Source: CAVPLU01 sp964601325 (GTDB lineage: Archaea; Thermoproteota; Bathyarchaeia; 40CM-2-53-6). From it: DNA of 21,517 nt. The stretch covers positions 1-21,517 of the forward strand of contig CAZRNA010000027.1 in NCBI GenBank assembly GCA_964601325.1, given 5' to 3'. The position numbers and the translations under genes were made by a program. The number at the start of each line of letters is the position of its first letter. Position 1 is the stretch's first letter. This document shows positions 1 through 8,435 of the stretch, piece after piece. The notes under the pieces are model-generated. The model was not told the DNA's origin. It saw nothing but the letters and a program-made list of their open reading frames with translations, and made no database searches.

Positions 1-1002
1 GAACTTCATGCAGCTGAGGTGATGTTCAGCAACACTGAGAAACCTCTCGTGTTCTGTCCAACAAGTCCGGAGATGGCCAAGGCAGTCTTCGAAATGGCCA
101 AAGTCGTCACAGGAAACGAGAGATTAGAACGGGCACCCATGATCGGATGCGAGTTCTCTCCAACAAATCCACTAATGTGGGAAAAGAATGCAGTTGAAGC
201 CTTGATCGAGACTGCAAAGAACGGCGTCCCGATCCTCCTGCTGCCTCAACCGATCACGGGGGTCACATCGCCAATTACCATAGCAGGCACGATGGTTATC
301 CACAACGCTCAGAATCTCTCTGGCTTGGTGATCTCCCAGCTGGCGGCGAGGGGGTCCCCGTTCATCTACTCCTGTGCAGCAACAACCTTCGACATGCGAG
401 AGGCAACTCCAATAATCGGATCCCCTGAGAGCGTGCTCATGCGCATTGCGAGCGTGCAGCTTGCTGATTTCTACAAACTTCCATCCCACTCAACGTCCCC
501 TGACACTGATGCGCACTGTCATGATGAACAGAATGCGTGGGAGAGAATCATGACGACCCAAGCGGCGATGATGTCTGGTGCAGATATGATCATAAACCCA
601 GGTATGTTCGCGACAGGGCTGACAGTAAGCTACGAGCAGCTCGTCATTGATGATGAAATCGTGGGATACATCTACCGTCTGGCGAAAGGGGTCGAAGTGA
701 ACCCCGAAACTATTGCTGCGGACCTGATAAAGAGAGTCGGACCCACTGCAAGCTTTCTGAAGGAAGCTCACACGCTCCGCAATCTGAAGCTTGAGCATTG
801 GATGCCATCGATTTCGTGCCGGTCAACGCATGCCCGATGGTCACAGCGAGGCAGGAAGGATGTTGTTGCGGTGGCGAAGGACAAGGCCCAGAAGATTCTC
901 AGAGAGCATCAACCCAAGAGGTTGAGCGAGGAAAAACTTCGAAGACTGAACCAGATAACAGCGAAGTTCGATGAGGCACAGAATTCTGGGCTTCGAGCAT
1001 AG
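1..1002 (+). CDS. MttB-family trimethylamine/betaine-type corrinoid methyltransferase (5' truncated by window edge)
   Basis: The frame is open from base 1, so the gene begins outside the window. About 333 C-terminal residues are present, against roughly 480-500 in the family. The stretches SYEQLVIDDEIVGYI and NPGMFATGLT, and the basic C-terminal tail, are typical of the MttB family, whose members move a methyl group from a quaternary or tertiary amine (trimethylamine, glycine betaine and similar) to a corrinoid protein in the cytoplasm. No in-frame stop occurs in the visible part, so no amber-encoded pyrrolysine is seen here. That points to the non-pyrrolysine branch, whose substrates vary and cannot be told from this fragment. 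No corrinoid protein gene is visible downstream. The next gene starts 147 bases later and belongs to aromatic biosynthesis, so this gene is probably not part of that unit. Confidence 0.85.
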   Translation, partial: ELHAAEVMFSNTEKPLVFCPTSPEMAKAVFEMAKVVTGNERLERAPMIGCEFSPTNPLMWEKNAVEALIETAKNGVPILLLPQPITGVTSPITIAGTMVIHNAQNLSGLVISQLAARGSPFIYSCAATTFDMREATPIIGSPESVLMRIASVQLADFYKLPSHSTSPDTDAHCHDEQNAWERIMTTQAAMMSGADMIINPGMFATGLTVSYEQLVIDDEIVGYIYRLAKGVEVNPETIAADLIKRVGPTASFLKEAHTLRNLKLEHWMPSISCRSTHARWSQRGRKDVVAVAKDKAQKILREHQPKRLSEEKLRRLNQITAKFDEAQNSGLRA

Positions 1003-1149
1003 GTTCATGAATCATGGCTTCGAACCAGCTTTCTGGCCAAACAGGTCCTCACGACAATCGCTTTTCGACCAGTTAGGTTAACTGTACTGTCAGACATCTA
1101 TTCGTCGCCGTGGAAAATGTAGGCTCGCCTCTTTGGAGTCGTATATGAA

Positions 1150-2562
1150 TTGAAGGATCAGGATCTAGCCAAGCTAAGACGCGAACTTCGGTCCGTTGAC
1201 TCCGATCTGATCGCCATTCAAGCTCGGAGAGATCGATTGGTGAGCAAGATCGGGAAGTTGAAGAAGAGACTGAACCTTGCGGTTGTCGACCCGGCGATCG
1301 AGAGGGTGGCTATTGACAGCTTCATAGCTTCTGCCGCCAAGGTAGGAATCGACGAGACCTACGCAAGGCGCCTCATCAGCCTCGTCATACAGCGCTCCGT
1401 GGAGACCCAGACACGTGGAAGAAGACGACGCATAACCGGCAGGGACTCCATGCTCAAGCAACTCTCGGAGATGATGCTCAGGGCCGAAAGAAAGGGACGT
1501 AGACTGATCAGGCTCGACATAGGTGAACCTCGCTTCAGAACTCCAAGGGCTGTCATCCGTGAAGCGAAAAGATACCTTGACCGCACGCCAATGATGCTCT
1601 ACGGGTCAAGCGCCGGCCTGCCGGCTCTTCAGGATGCAATCGCCCAACGTCTAAACCGTCAATACGGGACAAAGTTAGGTCGATCCAACATACTCATCTT
1701 TCCGGGCGGTCGCTTCGCGATCTTCGCTTCGATATTTACCACATTGTCAAGCCTCGACAGAGTCGCGATATGTCAGCCTGCTTGGCCGGCCTACGAGTCA
1801 TGCGTCGCCTTTGCTGGCGGAAGAATATTGGCTGTCCCGACACGCCTTGAGGATCATTGGGATATTGACCTCACCGCGCTTGAGGAAACGCTGAAGCTTG
1901 ACCCCAAGATTATCGTGCTCAACAACCCGAACAATCCCACGGGAAAGGTGCTTTCGAAGAACATGTTCGGTGAGATAATGGAACTCGCGAGGAAGTATCG
2001 CACCGTAGTCCTATCAGACGAGGTCTACACGACCTACTCCAGTGTACCGGTTCCAAGCGTGCTCGAATACCCTGATACTCAATCGATCTACGTGAACAGT
2101 TTCTCCAAGGAGTTCAGCATGACGGGCTGGAGAGTCGCCTATGCAGTAGCGAGCGAGGGGAGGATTGCAAGGATGCGCAGGATCGTCGAGACCTCTCTGA
2201 CCAACGTCCCCGAGGTCATACAGCGAGCCGCGCTTGCGGCGTTGAAAGATACGAGCACGGACGCGGTAACTGGAAGAAATAGGATCAGGAGACGTCTGAG
2301 CATGGCATGTGAGGAGCTGAGAAGAGGAGATTTTGAATTTCACCCTCCTGAAGGTGGATTCTACGTCTTCCCTCGAATGCGACGAAAAGGTATCGACGCT
2401 GAAAAGTTTTCGAAGTACTTGTTCGAGAAATACGCGGTTGGTGTTCTACCCGGAACGATTTTCGGGGAGTATCCTGACTTCTTGAGGCTCGCAATAACGG
2501 AGCCGGAAGCAGCCGTAAGGACTGGGATCAGACGAATTGTGAAGGCGATGGACGAATGGTAG
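1150..2562 (+). CDS. chorismate mutase (AroQ)-aminotransferase class I/II fusion
   Basis: The 470-residue protein has two parts. Residues about 1-95 are a charged all-helical AroQ-type chorismate mutase domain (chorismate to prephenate), with LRSVDSDL and RRDRLVSKIGKLKKR. Residues about 105-470 are a fold-type I PLP aminotransferase: NNPNNPTG at 258-265, Asp290 in LSDEVY, the Schiff-base lysine Lys320 in SFSKEFSMTGWR, and a C-terminal RLAITEPE carrying the carboxylate-binding Arg. It likely converts chorismate to prephenate and transaminates phenylpyruvate, hydroxyphenylpyruvate or prephenate. The exact keto acid is not readable. The start is a TTG with GGAG at 1135-1138, 11 bases upstream; the nearby ATG at 1145 runs straight into a stop. 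The stop overlaps the start of the prephenate dehydrogenase gene by 7 bases, so the two are translationally linked. Confidence 0.88.
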   Translation: MKDQDLAKLRRELRSVDSDLIAIQARRDRLVSKIGKLKKRLNLAVVDPAIERVAIDSFIASAAKVGIDETYARRLISLVIQRSVETQTRGRRRRITGRDSMLKQLSEMMLRAERKGRRLIRLDIGEPRFRTPRAVIREAKRYLDRTPMMLYGSSAGLPALQDAIAQRLNRQYGTKLGRSNILIFPGGRFAIFASIFTTLSSLDRVAICQPAWPAYESCVAFAGGRILAVPTRLEDHWDIDLTALEETLKLDPKIIVLNNPNNPTGKVLSKNMFGEIMELARKYRTVVLSDEVYTTYSSVPVPSVLEYPDTQSIYVNSFSKEFSMTGWRVAYAVASEGRIARMRRIVETSLTNVPEVIQRAALAALKDTSTDAVTGRNRIRRRLSMACEELRRGDFEFHPPEGGFYVFPRMRRKGIDAEKFSKYLFEKYAVGVLPGTIFGEYPDFLRLAITEPEAAVRTGIRRIVKAMDEW

Positions 2563-3440
2563 CACGAGTGGCCGTCATTGGATCAGGAGGAATGGGTGCA
2601 TGGTTTGCACGTTTCTTCAAGTCACGGGGAGACTCCGTTATTGTTTCCGACCGCGACTCAAACAGAGCTAAACGCCTTGCCAGGAAGATTCATGCGAAAT
2701 ATTCCCCAAGCAACACAGAGGCGGCAAGAGGAAGCGACATAATTCTGCTCGCCATCCCTACGAACGCTACTTCGGGGGTCATCAAGGAGATCCTTCCATT
2801 CTTACGCAGAAATGCTATCATCTGTGACATTTCTGCGACAAAATCGGTCGTGATGCCGGCCCTTCGTTCTGCTGAGAAGCGGGGAGTCAAGGTTGTCAGT
2901 ATTCATCCCATGTTCGGACCTCTGGCACGTGGAATCCGCGGAAGAAGAATCATCGCCATCAGAACAGGGAAGGACACACGTGGCTACAAGACCATGAAGC
3001 ACCTCCTTCAGGGTGCCCATTTCTTTCTAGCGGGTCAAGACATCCATGACAAACGCGTGGCTCTAACGCTAGGTCTTCCGCATTTCCTCAACATGGCTTT
3101 CGCCATGACTCTCTCTAAGAGAAGAGATCTTGCTGAAATCCGAAGGTTTGCCGGCAGAACATTCAACCTGCAGATGTTGCTTGCAGAGGCGATTGCCGAT
3201 GAGCCTGAGACCATCGCGGACATCCAGATATTGAATAAGGAATTTCCGAGAGTCCTGCGAGACCTGCAACGAGACATTCGGTCGCTCGCAAGAATTATGA
3301 ACGAGCAGGACAGAAACAAACTCGTCGCCCGCTACAAGAAGATCAGAAGATCGCTTTCTAACGAACCGGAGTTCAGACTCGCAAGAGCAACATTCGAGAA
3401 GGTCACAAAGGCACAATCCACAATCTCGAGAACCAAGTAA
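2556..3440 (+). CDS. tyrA: prephenate dehydrogenase (TyrA family)
   Basis: This 294-residue cytoplasmic protein begins with a Rossmann fold: VAVIGSGGMG at residues 5-14, an acidic residue in VSDRD that favours NAD over NADP, then LLAIP. SIHPMFGP near residues 114-121 carries the conserved catalytic His of TyrA. The C-terminal helical half is the usual dimerisation region. No ACT domain is present, so feedback by tyrosine through that domain is not expected. It oxidatively decarboxylates prephenate to 4-hydroxyphenylpyruvate; arogenate as substrate cannot be excluded. It overlaps the chorismate mutase-aminotransferase gene by 7 bases and lies 20 bases before pheA, which fits a Phe/Tyr operon. 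Confidence 0.88.
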   Translation: MVARVAVIGSGGMGAWFARFFKSRGDSVIVSDRDSNRAKRLARKIHAKYSPSNTEAARGSDIILLAIPTNATSGVIKEILPFLRRNAIICDISATKSVVMPALRSAEKRGVKVVSIHPMFGPLARGIRGRRIIAIRTGKDTRGYKTMKHLLQGAHFFLAGQDIHDKRVALTLGLPHFLNMAFAMTLSKRRDLAEIRRFAGRTFNLQMLLAEAIADEPETIADIQILNKEFPRVLRDLQRDIRSLARIMNEQDRNKLVARYKKIRRSLSNEPEFRLARATFEKVTKAQSTISRTK

Positions 3441-3460
3441 GAATCGGTCATCCAGGAGCT

Positions 3461-4297
3461 GTGAGCATGCGTAATTCCAGAGTGCGGGTCGCCTTTCAAG
3501 GCGAAAGAGGAAGCTATAGTCACGAGGCGTGTGAACGCTATTTCGGAACTCACATCGGGGTCAGGCCGCTCAGGACGCTAAGAGATGTGTTCCGCACTGT
3601 AGAATTTGGTCACAACGTGTTCGGCGTAGTGCCGGTCGAGAACTCATACGAGGGAAGCATCAACGAGACATATGACCTGCTGGCAAGTACCACCTCGAAG
3701 GTCTGCGGAGAAACACAAGTTCGAGTGAAACATTGCCTAATTGGAAAGCCTGGAACTAGGGCCGACGAGATAACCAGCGTCTATTCCCACCCACAAGCCT
3801 TGGCGCAATGCGCAAGATACCTGCGTAACCACAAGATGGAACCGGTCCCAACGTACGACACGGCCGGCAGCGTGAAACTGATCAAGATCATGCGGTCACG
3901 AAAGGTGGCTGCGATTGCAAGCAGACGTGCTGCTGAACTGTATTCTATGCAAATCATTGCGGAAGGAATCGAGGATAGTGGCGTGAACTACACACGGTTC
4001 CTAGTTCTGGGGAAGAAGGCTGCTCCCCCATCAGGAGACGATAAAACGTCGATCATTTTCGGCGTCGAGCATAAACCTGGGTCATTGTACCGAGCTCTCC
4101 AAGCACTTTCCAGGAGCGGAATCAACCTAACAAAGATCCAATCAAGGCCTGTCAAGAATACGCCATGGCAGTACAACTTCTACGTGGACTTTTGTGGTCA
4201 TGCGCGCGACAAGGCCTGCCGCGAAGCCTTGAGGGGTCTACGCCAGCAGTCAACTTTCGTGAAGGTACTGGGATCCTACCCAATCGCGACGTCCTAG
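3461..4297 (+). CDS. pheA: prephenate dehydratase with C-terminal ACT domain
   Basis: The 278-residue protein matches stand-alone PheA/PDT. VAFQGERGSYSHEA opens the catalytic domain, VVPVENSYEGSINETYDLL follows, and NYTRFLVLG carries the catalytic TRF motif. An ACT domain begins about residue 193 (TSIIFGVEHKPGSLYRAL), where phenylalanine normally binds to inhibit the enzyme. The usual ESRP of the ACT domain reads QSRP here, so the Glu is changed. The enzyme converts prephenate to phenylpyruvate. The GTG at 3461 is the longest start, but GGAG at 3455-3458 sits 8 bases before the in-frame ATG at 3467 and only 2 before the GTG, so 3467 is the better initiation codon. The stop overlaps that of the convergent aroC gene. 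Confidence 0.9.
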   Translation: MSMRNSRVRVAFQGERGSYSHEACERYFGTHIGVRPLRTLRDVFRTVEFGHNVFGVVPVENSYEGSINETYDLLASTTSKVCGETQVRVKHCLIGKPGTRADEITSVYSHPQALAQCARYLRNHKMEPVPTYDTAGSVKLIKIMRSRKVAAIASRRAAELYSMQIIAEGIEDSGVNYTRFLVLGKKAAPPSGDDKTSIIFGVEHKPGSLYRALQALSRSGINLTKIQSRPVKNTPWQYNFYVDFCGHARDKACREALRGLRQQSTFVKVLGSYPIATS

Positions 4298-5394
4298 TTG
4301 TTTCTCAGAACAGGCCCAATCAGGCCTGCTCGAAGCGAGTGATCGGCTAGCACGATTGCCATCATGGCCTCCACAATTGGTATGGCCCTAGGGACGACGC
4401 AAGCGTCGAATCTGCCCTCGATCAAGATTGGCTGTTCCTTCAGCGTTTGAATGTTGACGGTGGTCTGTGGAACCGTTATCGATGATGGCGGCCTGAAGCC
4501 GATCCTGCATACTATGGGCTGGCCGTTACTTAGGCCGCCAGTAATTCCCCCAGCATTGTTGGTTAGGATCCGCACTTTTCCTTCACGTACCGTCAAAGCA
4601 TCATTGTACTCTGAACCCCGCATTCTCACCGACTGGAACCCGGCTCCCACCTCAACTGCCTTGACTGAGGGGATAGCGAAGAAAGCCTTGCTTAGATCGC
4701 CGTCGAGGTTGTCGAAGACCGGTTCTCCCAAACCAATGGGAACCCCGCTTGCAACGGCCTCGACGACTCCTCCAAGGGTGTCTCCGCGCATCTTGGCGTC
4801 AGCGATCGCGCTGGCCATCTTCTCCGCCGCTATAGGATCTGAACAACTGAGTGAATTGGTACGTGCCAACTTCGCCTCCTCATCTGGCGGAACCTTGTTG
4901 GCACTTACGCCTCCGATCTCCACGCTGTGAGCGTACACTGTCATACCGATCGTACTGAGGAGTTTCTTCGCAACGGCGCCGGCAGCAACGAATCCAACAG
5001 TGATCCTTGCGGAGAACCTGCCACCGCCCCTGTAGTCCTCATGTCCTCCATACTTCACTCTGGCGACCAAGTCCGCCTGTCCAGGTCTGGGAGTGAATTT
5101 CCTCTTCTCGTACCCTTCTGATCTCACGTCCAGATTCGGTACAGAAAGATGAATCGGGGCCCCAGTTGTACGATTGTTGAACACTCCTGACGAAATCTCA
5201 ACTTGATCACTTTCTGTTCTCGCGGTTGAGAACGCGTCGCTACTAGGTCGTCTCCGCTGCAACTCGCGTTGGATATCGCTCGCGACAAGTTCGAGTCCGG
5301 CTGGGCATCCGTCGATGACGATTCCGATCTTCGGACCGTGGCTTTCCCCAAAGCTCGTGACCACGAATCGTGTGCCGAGAGAATTGCCGGTCAC
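4294..5394 (-). CDS. aroC: chorismate synthase
   Basis: The 366-residue protein contains the signatures of chorismate synthase: SFGESHG at residues 14-20, the RPGQADLVARVKYGG stretch followed by EDYRGGGRFSARIT, and a C-terminal ADHSLRAG. It removes phosphate from EPSP to make chorismate and needs reduced FMN. Length is normal. The start is GTG in a GTGA overlap with the aroA stop, showing translational coupling as the last gene of the shikimate operon. Its stop codon shares the four bases CTAG with the stop of pheA on the other strand. Confidence 0.95.
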   Translation of the reverse strand: MTGNSLGTRFVVTSFGESHGPKIGIVIDGCPAGLELVASDIQRELQRRRPSSDAFSTARTESDQVEISSGVFNNRTTGAPIHLSVPNLDVRSEGYEKRKFTPRPGQADLVARVKYGGHEDYRGGGRFSARITVGFVAAGAVAKKLLSTIGMTVYAHSVEIGGVSANKVPPDEEAKLARTNSLSCSDPIAAEKMASAIADAKMRGDTLGGVVEAVASGVPIGLGEPVFDNLDGDLSKAFFAIPSVKAVEVGAGFQSVRMRGSEYNDALTVREGKVRILTNNAGGITGGLSNGQPIVCRIGFRPPSSITVPQTTVNIQTLKEQPILIEGRFDACVVPRAIPIVEAMMAIVLADHSLRAGLIGPVLRNN

Positions 5395-6644
5395 GCTGCT
5401 GTCACCCTTGCACCCAGTGACTGGAGATCAGACCAGAATGACGGGTAGGATTTTCCCACACATTCAGCATCAAGTATCGTTACTTCCTCCGTGCACAGTC
5501 CGAGGACAGCGAACGCCATTGCTATCCTGTGATCCCTGTGCGGGTTGATGACCGCCTTGCGCGGCTTGCCACCATGGATAGTGAACGAATCCTCCGATTC
5601 ATCGGTTCCGATACCCATCTGTTTCAGTCCGTCACTCATGGCTTGAGCGCGATTCGATTCCTTGATCCTGAGTCGACGAATGCCTCTAATCGTGCTAATG
5701 CCCTCCGCGCTCGCGCAGAGCACGCATGTCACCGGGAACAGATCCGGGCAATCTGACACATCGATCTCCGTTGTCTCAATTTGCGATTCCTCAACGGTCA
5801 CTGAACTCGAATCCTGACTTGTTCTCGCCTTCACGTGCTTCAGGATATCCAACAGATATCGATCCGCCTGAAGGCTCTTCTCCCCAAGACGCTGGATTCT
5901 CACCCTGTCGCCCGCAATTGCTGCTCCTGCCAGTAAGGGTGCCGCTGATGACCAGTCGCCTTCTATTTCCACTTCAGAGGGATGATATGTCTGACTGCGC
6001 ACATGGAACTCGGTTAGATCCTCAGACGTCTCAACGTGGATGCCAAATCTGTCTTGCATATCCAGAGTCATTTGAACATAGGATTTCGACTCTAGGCGTC
6101 CGACGATGTTCAACTCGACCGGTGCACGCGCCAGAGGCGCCGCCAGCAAGAGTGACGAGACATATTGCGAGCTCACATTCCCAGGGATCTCGACAGACCC
6201 GCCTTTAATGGGACCTCTCACGTGGACTGGAGGATATCCCTGTTCGGACGTACAGTATGCTCCGAGCTTCTCGAGAGTGACTGCCAAGTCCCTCACAGGC
6301 CTCCTCAGCAGGGAAGGTCCGCCGGAGATTTCCGCATCGTGAGGAATAGTTGCGCAGATGCCTGTCATGAATCGAAGAGTGGTTCCAGATTCTCCGCAGA
6401 GAATCGTGTCAGGGGATCTCTTCAATTCCCCAGACCGAGCGACACGAGCGCTGCTGTCGTTCCAGTCAATTGCCACACCGATCTTTGAGAGTGCATCAGA
6501 AGTTGCGCGCGTGTCATCGCACAGAAGCGGCGATCGAAGCGTGCTTTCGCCTTGAGCCAAGGCCGAGCAGAATAGCGCCCTGTGCGTGTAACTCTTTGAC
6601 GGCGGAGCTTGGAGCGAGCCGTTGAGGCCACTTCTGCCGACCAT
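5391..6644 (-). CDS. aroA: 3-phosphoshikimate 1-carboxyvinyltransferase (EPSP synthase)
   Basis: EPSP synthase joins PEP to shikimate-3-phosphate. Visible signatures are APPSKSYTHRALF near the N-terminus, GESGTTLRFMTG, GNVSSQYVSSLLLAAP, RRLRIKESNRAQAM and HRDHRIAMAFAV. The longest reading frame starts at 6722, which would overlap aroK by 56 bases and add a basic 26-residue extension with no family counterpart. I place the start at ATG 6644 (MVGRSGLNGSLQ, 417 residues). A TTG three codons upstream, at 6653, is also possible, with GAGG about 11 bases before it. The gene follows aroK by 22 bases and overlaps aroC by 4. Confidence 0.93.
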   Translation of the reverse strand: MVGRSGLNGSLQAPPSKSYTHRALFCSALAQGESTLRSPLLCDDTRATSDALSKIGVAIDWNDSSARVARSGELKRSPDTILCGESGTTLRFMTGICATIPHDAEISGGPSLLRRPVRDLAVTLEKLGAYCTSEQGYPPVHVRGPIKGGSVEIPGNVSSQYVSSLLLAAPLARAPVELNIVGRLESKSYVQMTLDMQDRFGIHVETSEDLTEFHVRSQTYHPSEVEIEGDWSSAAPLLAGAAIAGDRVRIQRLGEKSLQADRYLLDILKHVKARTSQDSSSVTVEESQIETTEIDVSDCPDLFPVTCVLCASAEGISTIRGIRRLRIKESNRAQAMSDGLKQMGIGTDESEDSFTIHGGKPRKAVINPHRDHRIAMAFAVLGLCTEEVTILDAECVGKSYPSFWSDLQSLGARVTAA

Positions 6645-6666
6645 AATTCTCAATGATCTCGATACC

Positions 6667-7536
6667 TCAGTGTCCCTTGGTCGGCTTCGAAAGCGATGGG
6701 TGGTTTCTCGTCTTCGAAACAATCACGTCGCCCTCGTGTCGCTTCAGCACATTCAGTACAGGATCCTTGAATTGCTCTTCCACGACGAATGCGTAGGCTG
6801 GCCCTTTTCCCGAGATTCCAGCGGCCAATGCGCCAGCTCCCAGGCTCTCCACGATCACGTCTGCCGGGAGTCTCAAAACATGCGAATAGATCAAACCGTT
6901 GAGGGTCATTGCGTTCCAATACTTGCCTGCCAGGGCTTGTTCGTGGGCAATCTCAACCTGTTTCGCGACTGTCTTGATTCGTCTCAGATCAGCATCGGCC
7001 GTGTACGCCTTTTCGGGTGGAACCAGAAGCAGGACATGATGATCTTCGACTGGGAATGTTCGCAACACCTTCCGAGCCATGTTGTCTGTCACGACCACGT
7101 TTCCATATAGCGAGGCAGCGGCGTCATCGAATGCGCCGGTGATGCTGACCTTTGCTTGTAGGCTTGCGTCTACAACTAGGTTCAGGATAGCGCTGGGTTT
7201 CAGGGGCTTCTGCAGTGCGGCTAATGTGGCGAGAATGACTGCGTTGCCAGCTACGCTGCTGCTTTTGAGGCCTCTCGCGATTGGGATGTTTGAGTCTGTC
7301 TCCACTTTGGCCCCTAGCTTGCTTTTCCCAAAATATCGGAACACTGCTCGAACGCATCTCTCGGCAAGCAACGTGCTCTCTTTATCGTCGTTGAGAATGC
7401 GTGTTTCGATGGCTCCGTCGTCAGTCAGCTTCACTCTAGCCTTGGTCCACAGGTCGATCCCAAAGGCCGCACCTTTGCCGGTCGCAATCGCGTTTACTAT
7501 TGTGACAGCGCCGTATGCAGCTGCTTCTGCACTCAT
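6667..7536 (-). CDS. aroK: archaeal shikimate kinase, GHMP kinase superfamily
   Basis: The 289-residue protein has the GHMP ATP-binding loop IPIARGLKSSSVAGNA at about residues 84-99 and the N-terminal AYGAVTIVNAIATGKGAAFGI region typical of archaeal shikimate kinases. These are unrelated to the P-loop AroK/AroL of bacteria. It phosphorylates shikimate at O3 using ATP. Position between aroE and aroA confirms the role and makes a homoserine or mevalonate kinase identity unlikely. The ATG start lies 5 bases after the aroE stop. This gene is the strongest protein-level evidence that the organism is archaeal. Confidence 0.93.
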   Translation of the reverse strand: MSAEAAAYGAVTIVNAIATGKGAAFGIDLWTKARVKLTDDGAIETRILNDDKESTLLAERCVRAVFRYFGKSKLGAKVETDSNIPIARGLKSSSVAGNAVILATLAALQKPLKPSAILNLVVDASLQAKVSITGAFDDAAASLYGNVVVTDNMARKVLRTFPVEDHHVLLLVPPEKAYTADADLRRIKTVAKQVEIAHEQALAGKYWNAMTLNGLIYSHVLRLPADVIVESLGAGALAAGISGKGPAYAFVVEEQFKDPVLNVLKRHEGDVIVSKTRNHPSLSKPTKGH

Positions 7537-7541
7537 GCAGT

Positions 7542-8435
7542 CTATACTCCCCTTGCTTCTTCGGCTGCTGCATGCATGATGTCAATTGGGGGATCTCGGC
7601 CGGTCCAGAGCTTGAAAGAAAGAGCTGCTTGACGTACTAGCATGTCCAAACCATCCGTGACTATTGCTCCTGCGTGTTCCGCCTCAACGAGGAAGTTACT
7701 GCCATGACTATAGTTGGCATCGAAGACGATCATCCCGGGTCGGATGAGTCCCTCATGTGTCAGCGTCGCTCCGAAATGAGGAAGCACATCGACAGGTAAC
7801 GTGTTGACTACCAAGTCTGCTTTGGGGACTTCTTTGCGCAGGTTCGCTTTGCTGAGGCCGCACGCACGACATTTGCCATGACTCCGCATTTCGATCTCTG
7901 CAGAAAGTCTTGACGCCTTAGCGCGGGTGCGGTTGAGAATGGAGATACTCAGAACAGTTCTTGAGAGACAATGTGTTATGGCCCGGGCGGCACCTCCCGC
8001 CCCGAGAATCACGACTCTCTTGTCAGATAGAGGTCGCCCTACTTCCTGTAAAACGTCCAGAGCAGCCTGACCATCAGTATTGTAACCACTAAGAGTGGCG
8101 TTGGTATTGGCTATGGTGTTCACGGCTCCGATCTCACGAGCGTCCCTGTCGATTCTGTCCAGGAGGCGCATTACGCTGGTCTTGTGCGGGCGCGTCACAT
8201 TGACGCCCAATATCCCGAGAGCCCTGAATCCATCCATCGCGCGTGCGAGTTCATCCCTTCTAACCCGAAAAGCAACGTACACAAGATCCATGCCTAACGA
8301 TCTGAAGGCTGCATTGTGAATCGGCGGAGAAAGCGAGTGCTCAATAGGATCGCCAATGACTGCGCAAACCTTCGTTCCCCCACCGATCTTATGCAGACCA
8401 GTGATTGTAGCTGATGAACCGAGAGGCTCGTTCAA
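7542..8435 (-). CDS. aroE: shikimate dehydrogenase (NADP+)
   Basis: This enzyme reduces 3-dehydroshikimate to shikimate. The sequence shows VIGDPIEHSLSPPIHNAAF (shikimate-binding SLSP), NVTRPHK with the catalytic lysine, GYNTDG with the catalytic Asp, and the nucleotide-binding VVILGAGGAARAI. The end matches the family (VRQAALSFKLWTG). The annotated start is TTG, whose bases overlap the aroD stop (TTGA). It leaves about 22 residues before the conserved KVCAVIGDP, a slightly long N-terminus compared with typical AroE of about 270 residues. An internal start is possible, but no better-placed ATG is seen. Confidence 0.93.
   Translation of the reverse strand: MNEPLGSSATITGLHKIGGGTKVCAVIGDPIEHSLSPPIHNAAFRSLGMDLVYVAFRVRRDELARAMDGFRALGILGVNVTRPHKTSVMRLLDRIDRDAREIGAVNTIANTNATLSGYNTDGQAALDVLQEVGRPLSDKRVVILGAGGAARAITHCLSRTVLSISILNRTRAKASRLSAEIEMRSHGKCRACGLSKANLRKEVPKADLVVNTLPVDVLPHFGATLTHEGLIRPGMIVFDANYSHGSNFLVEAEHAGAIVTDGLDMLVRQAALSFKLWTGRDPPIDIMHAAAEEARGV

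Noticed and set aside
6645..6722. Longer N-terminus of EPSP synthase
   Set aside because: It would overlap aroK by 56 bases and adds a basic extension not seen in the family.
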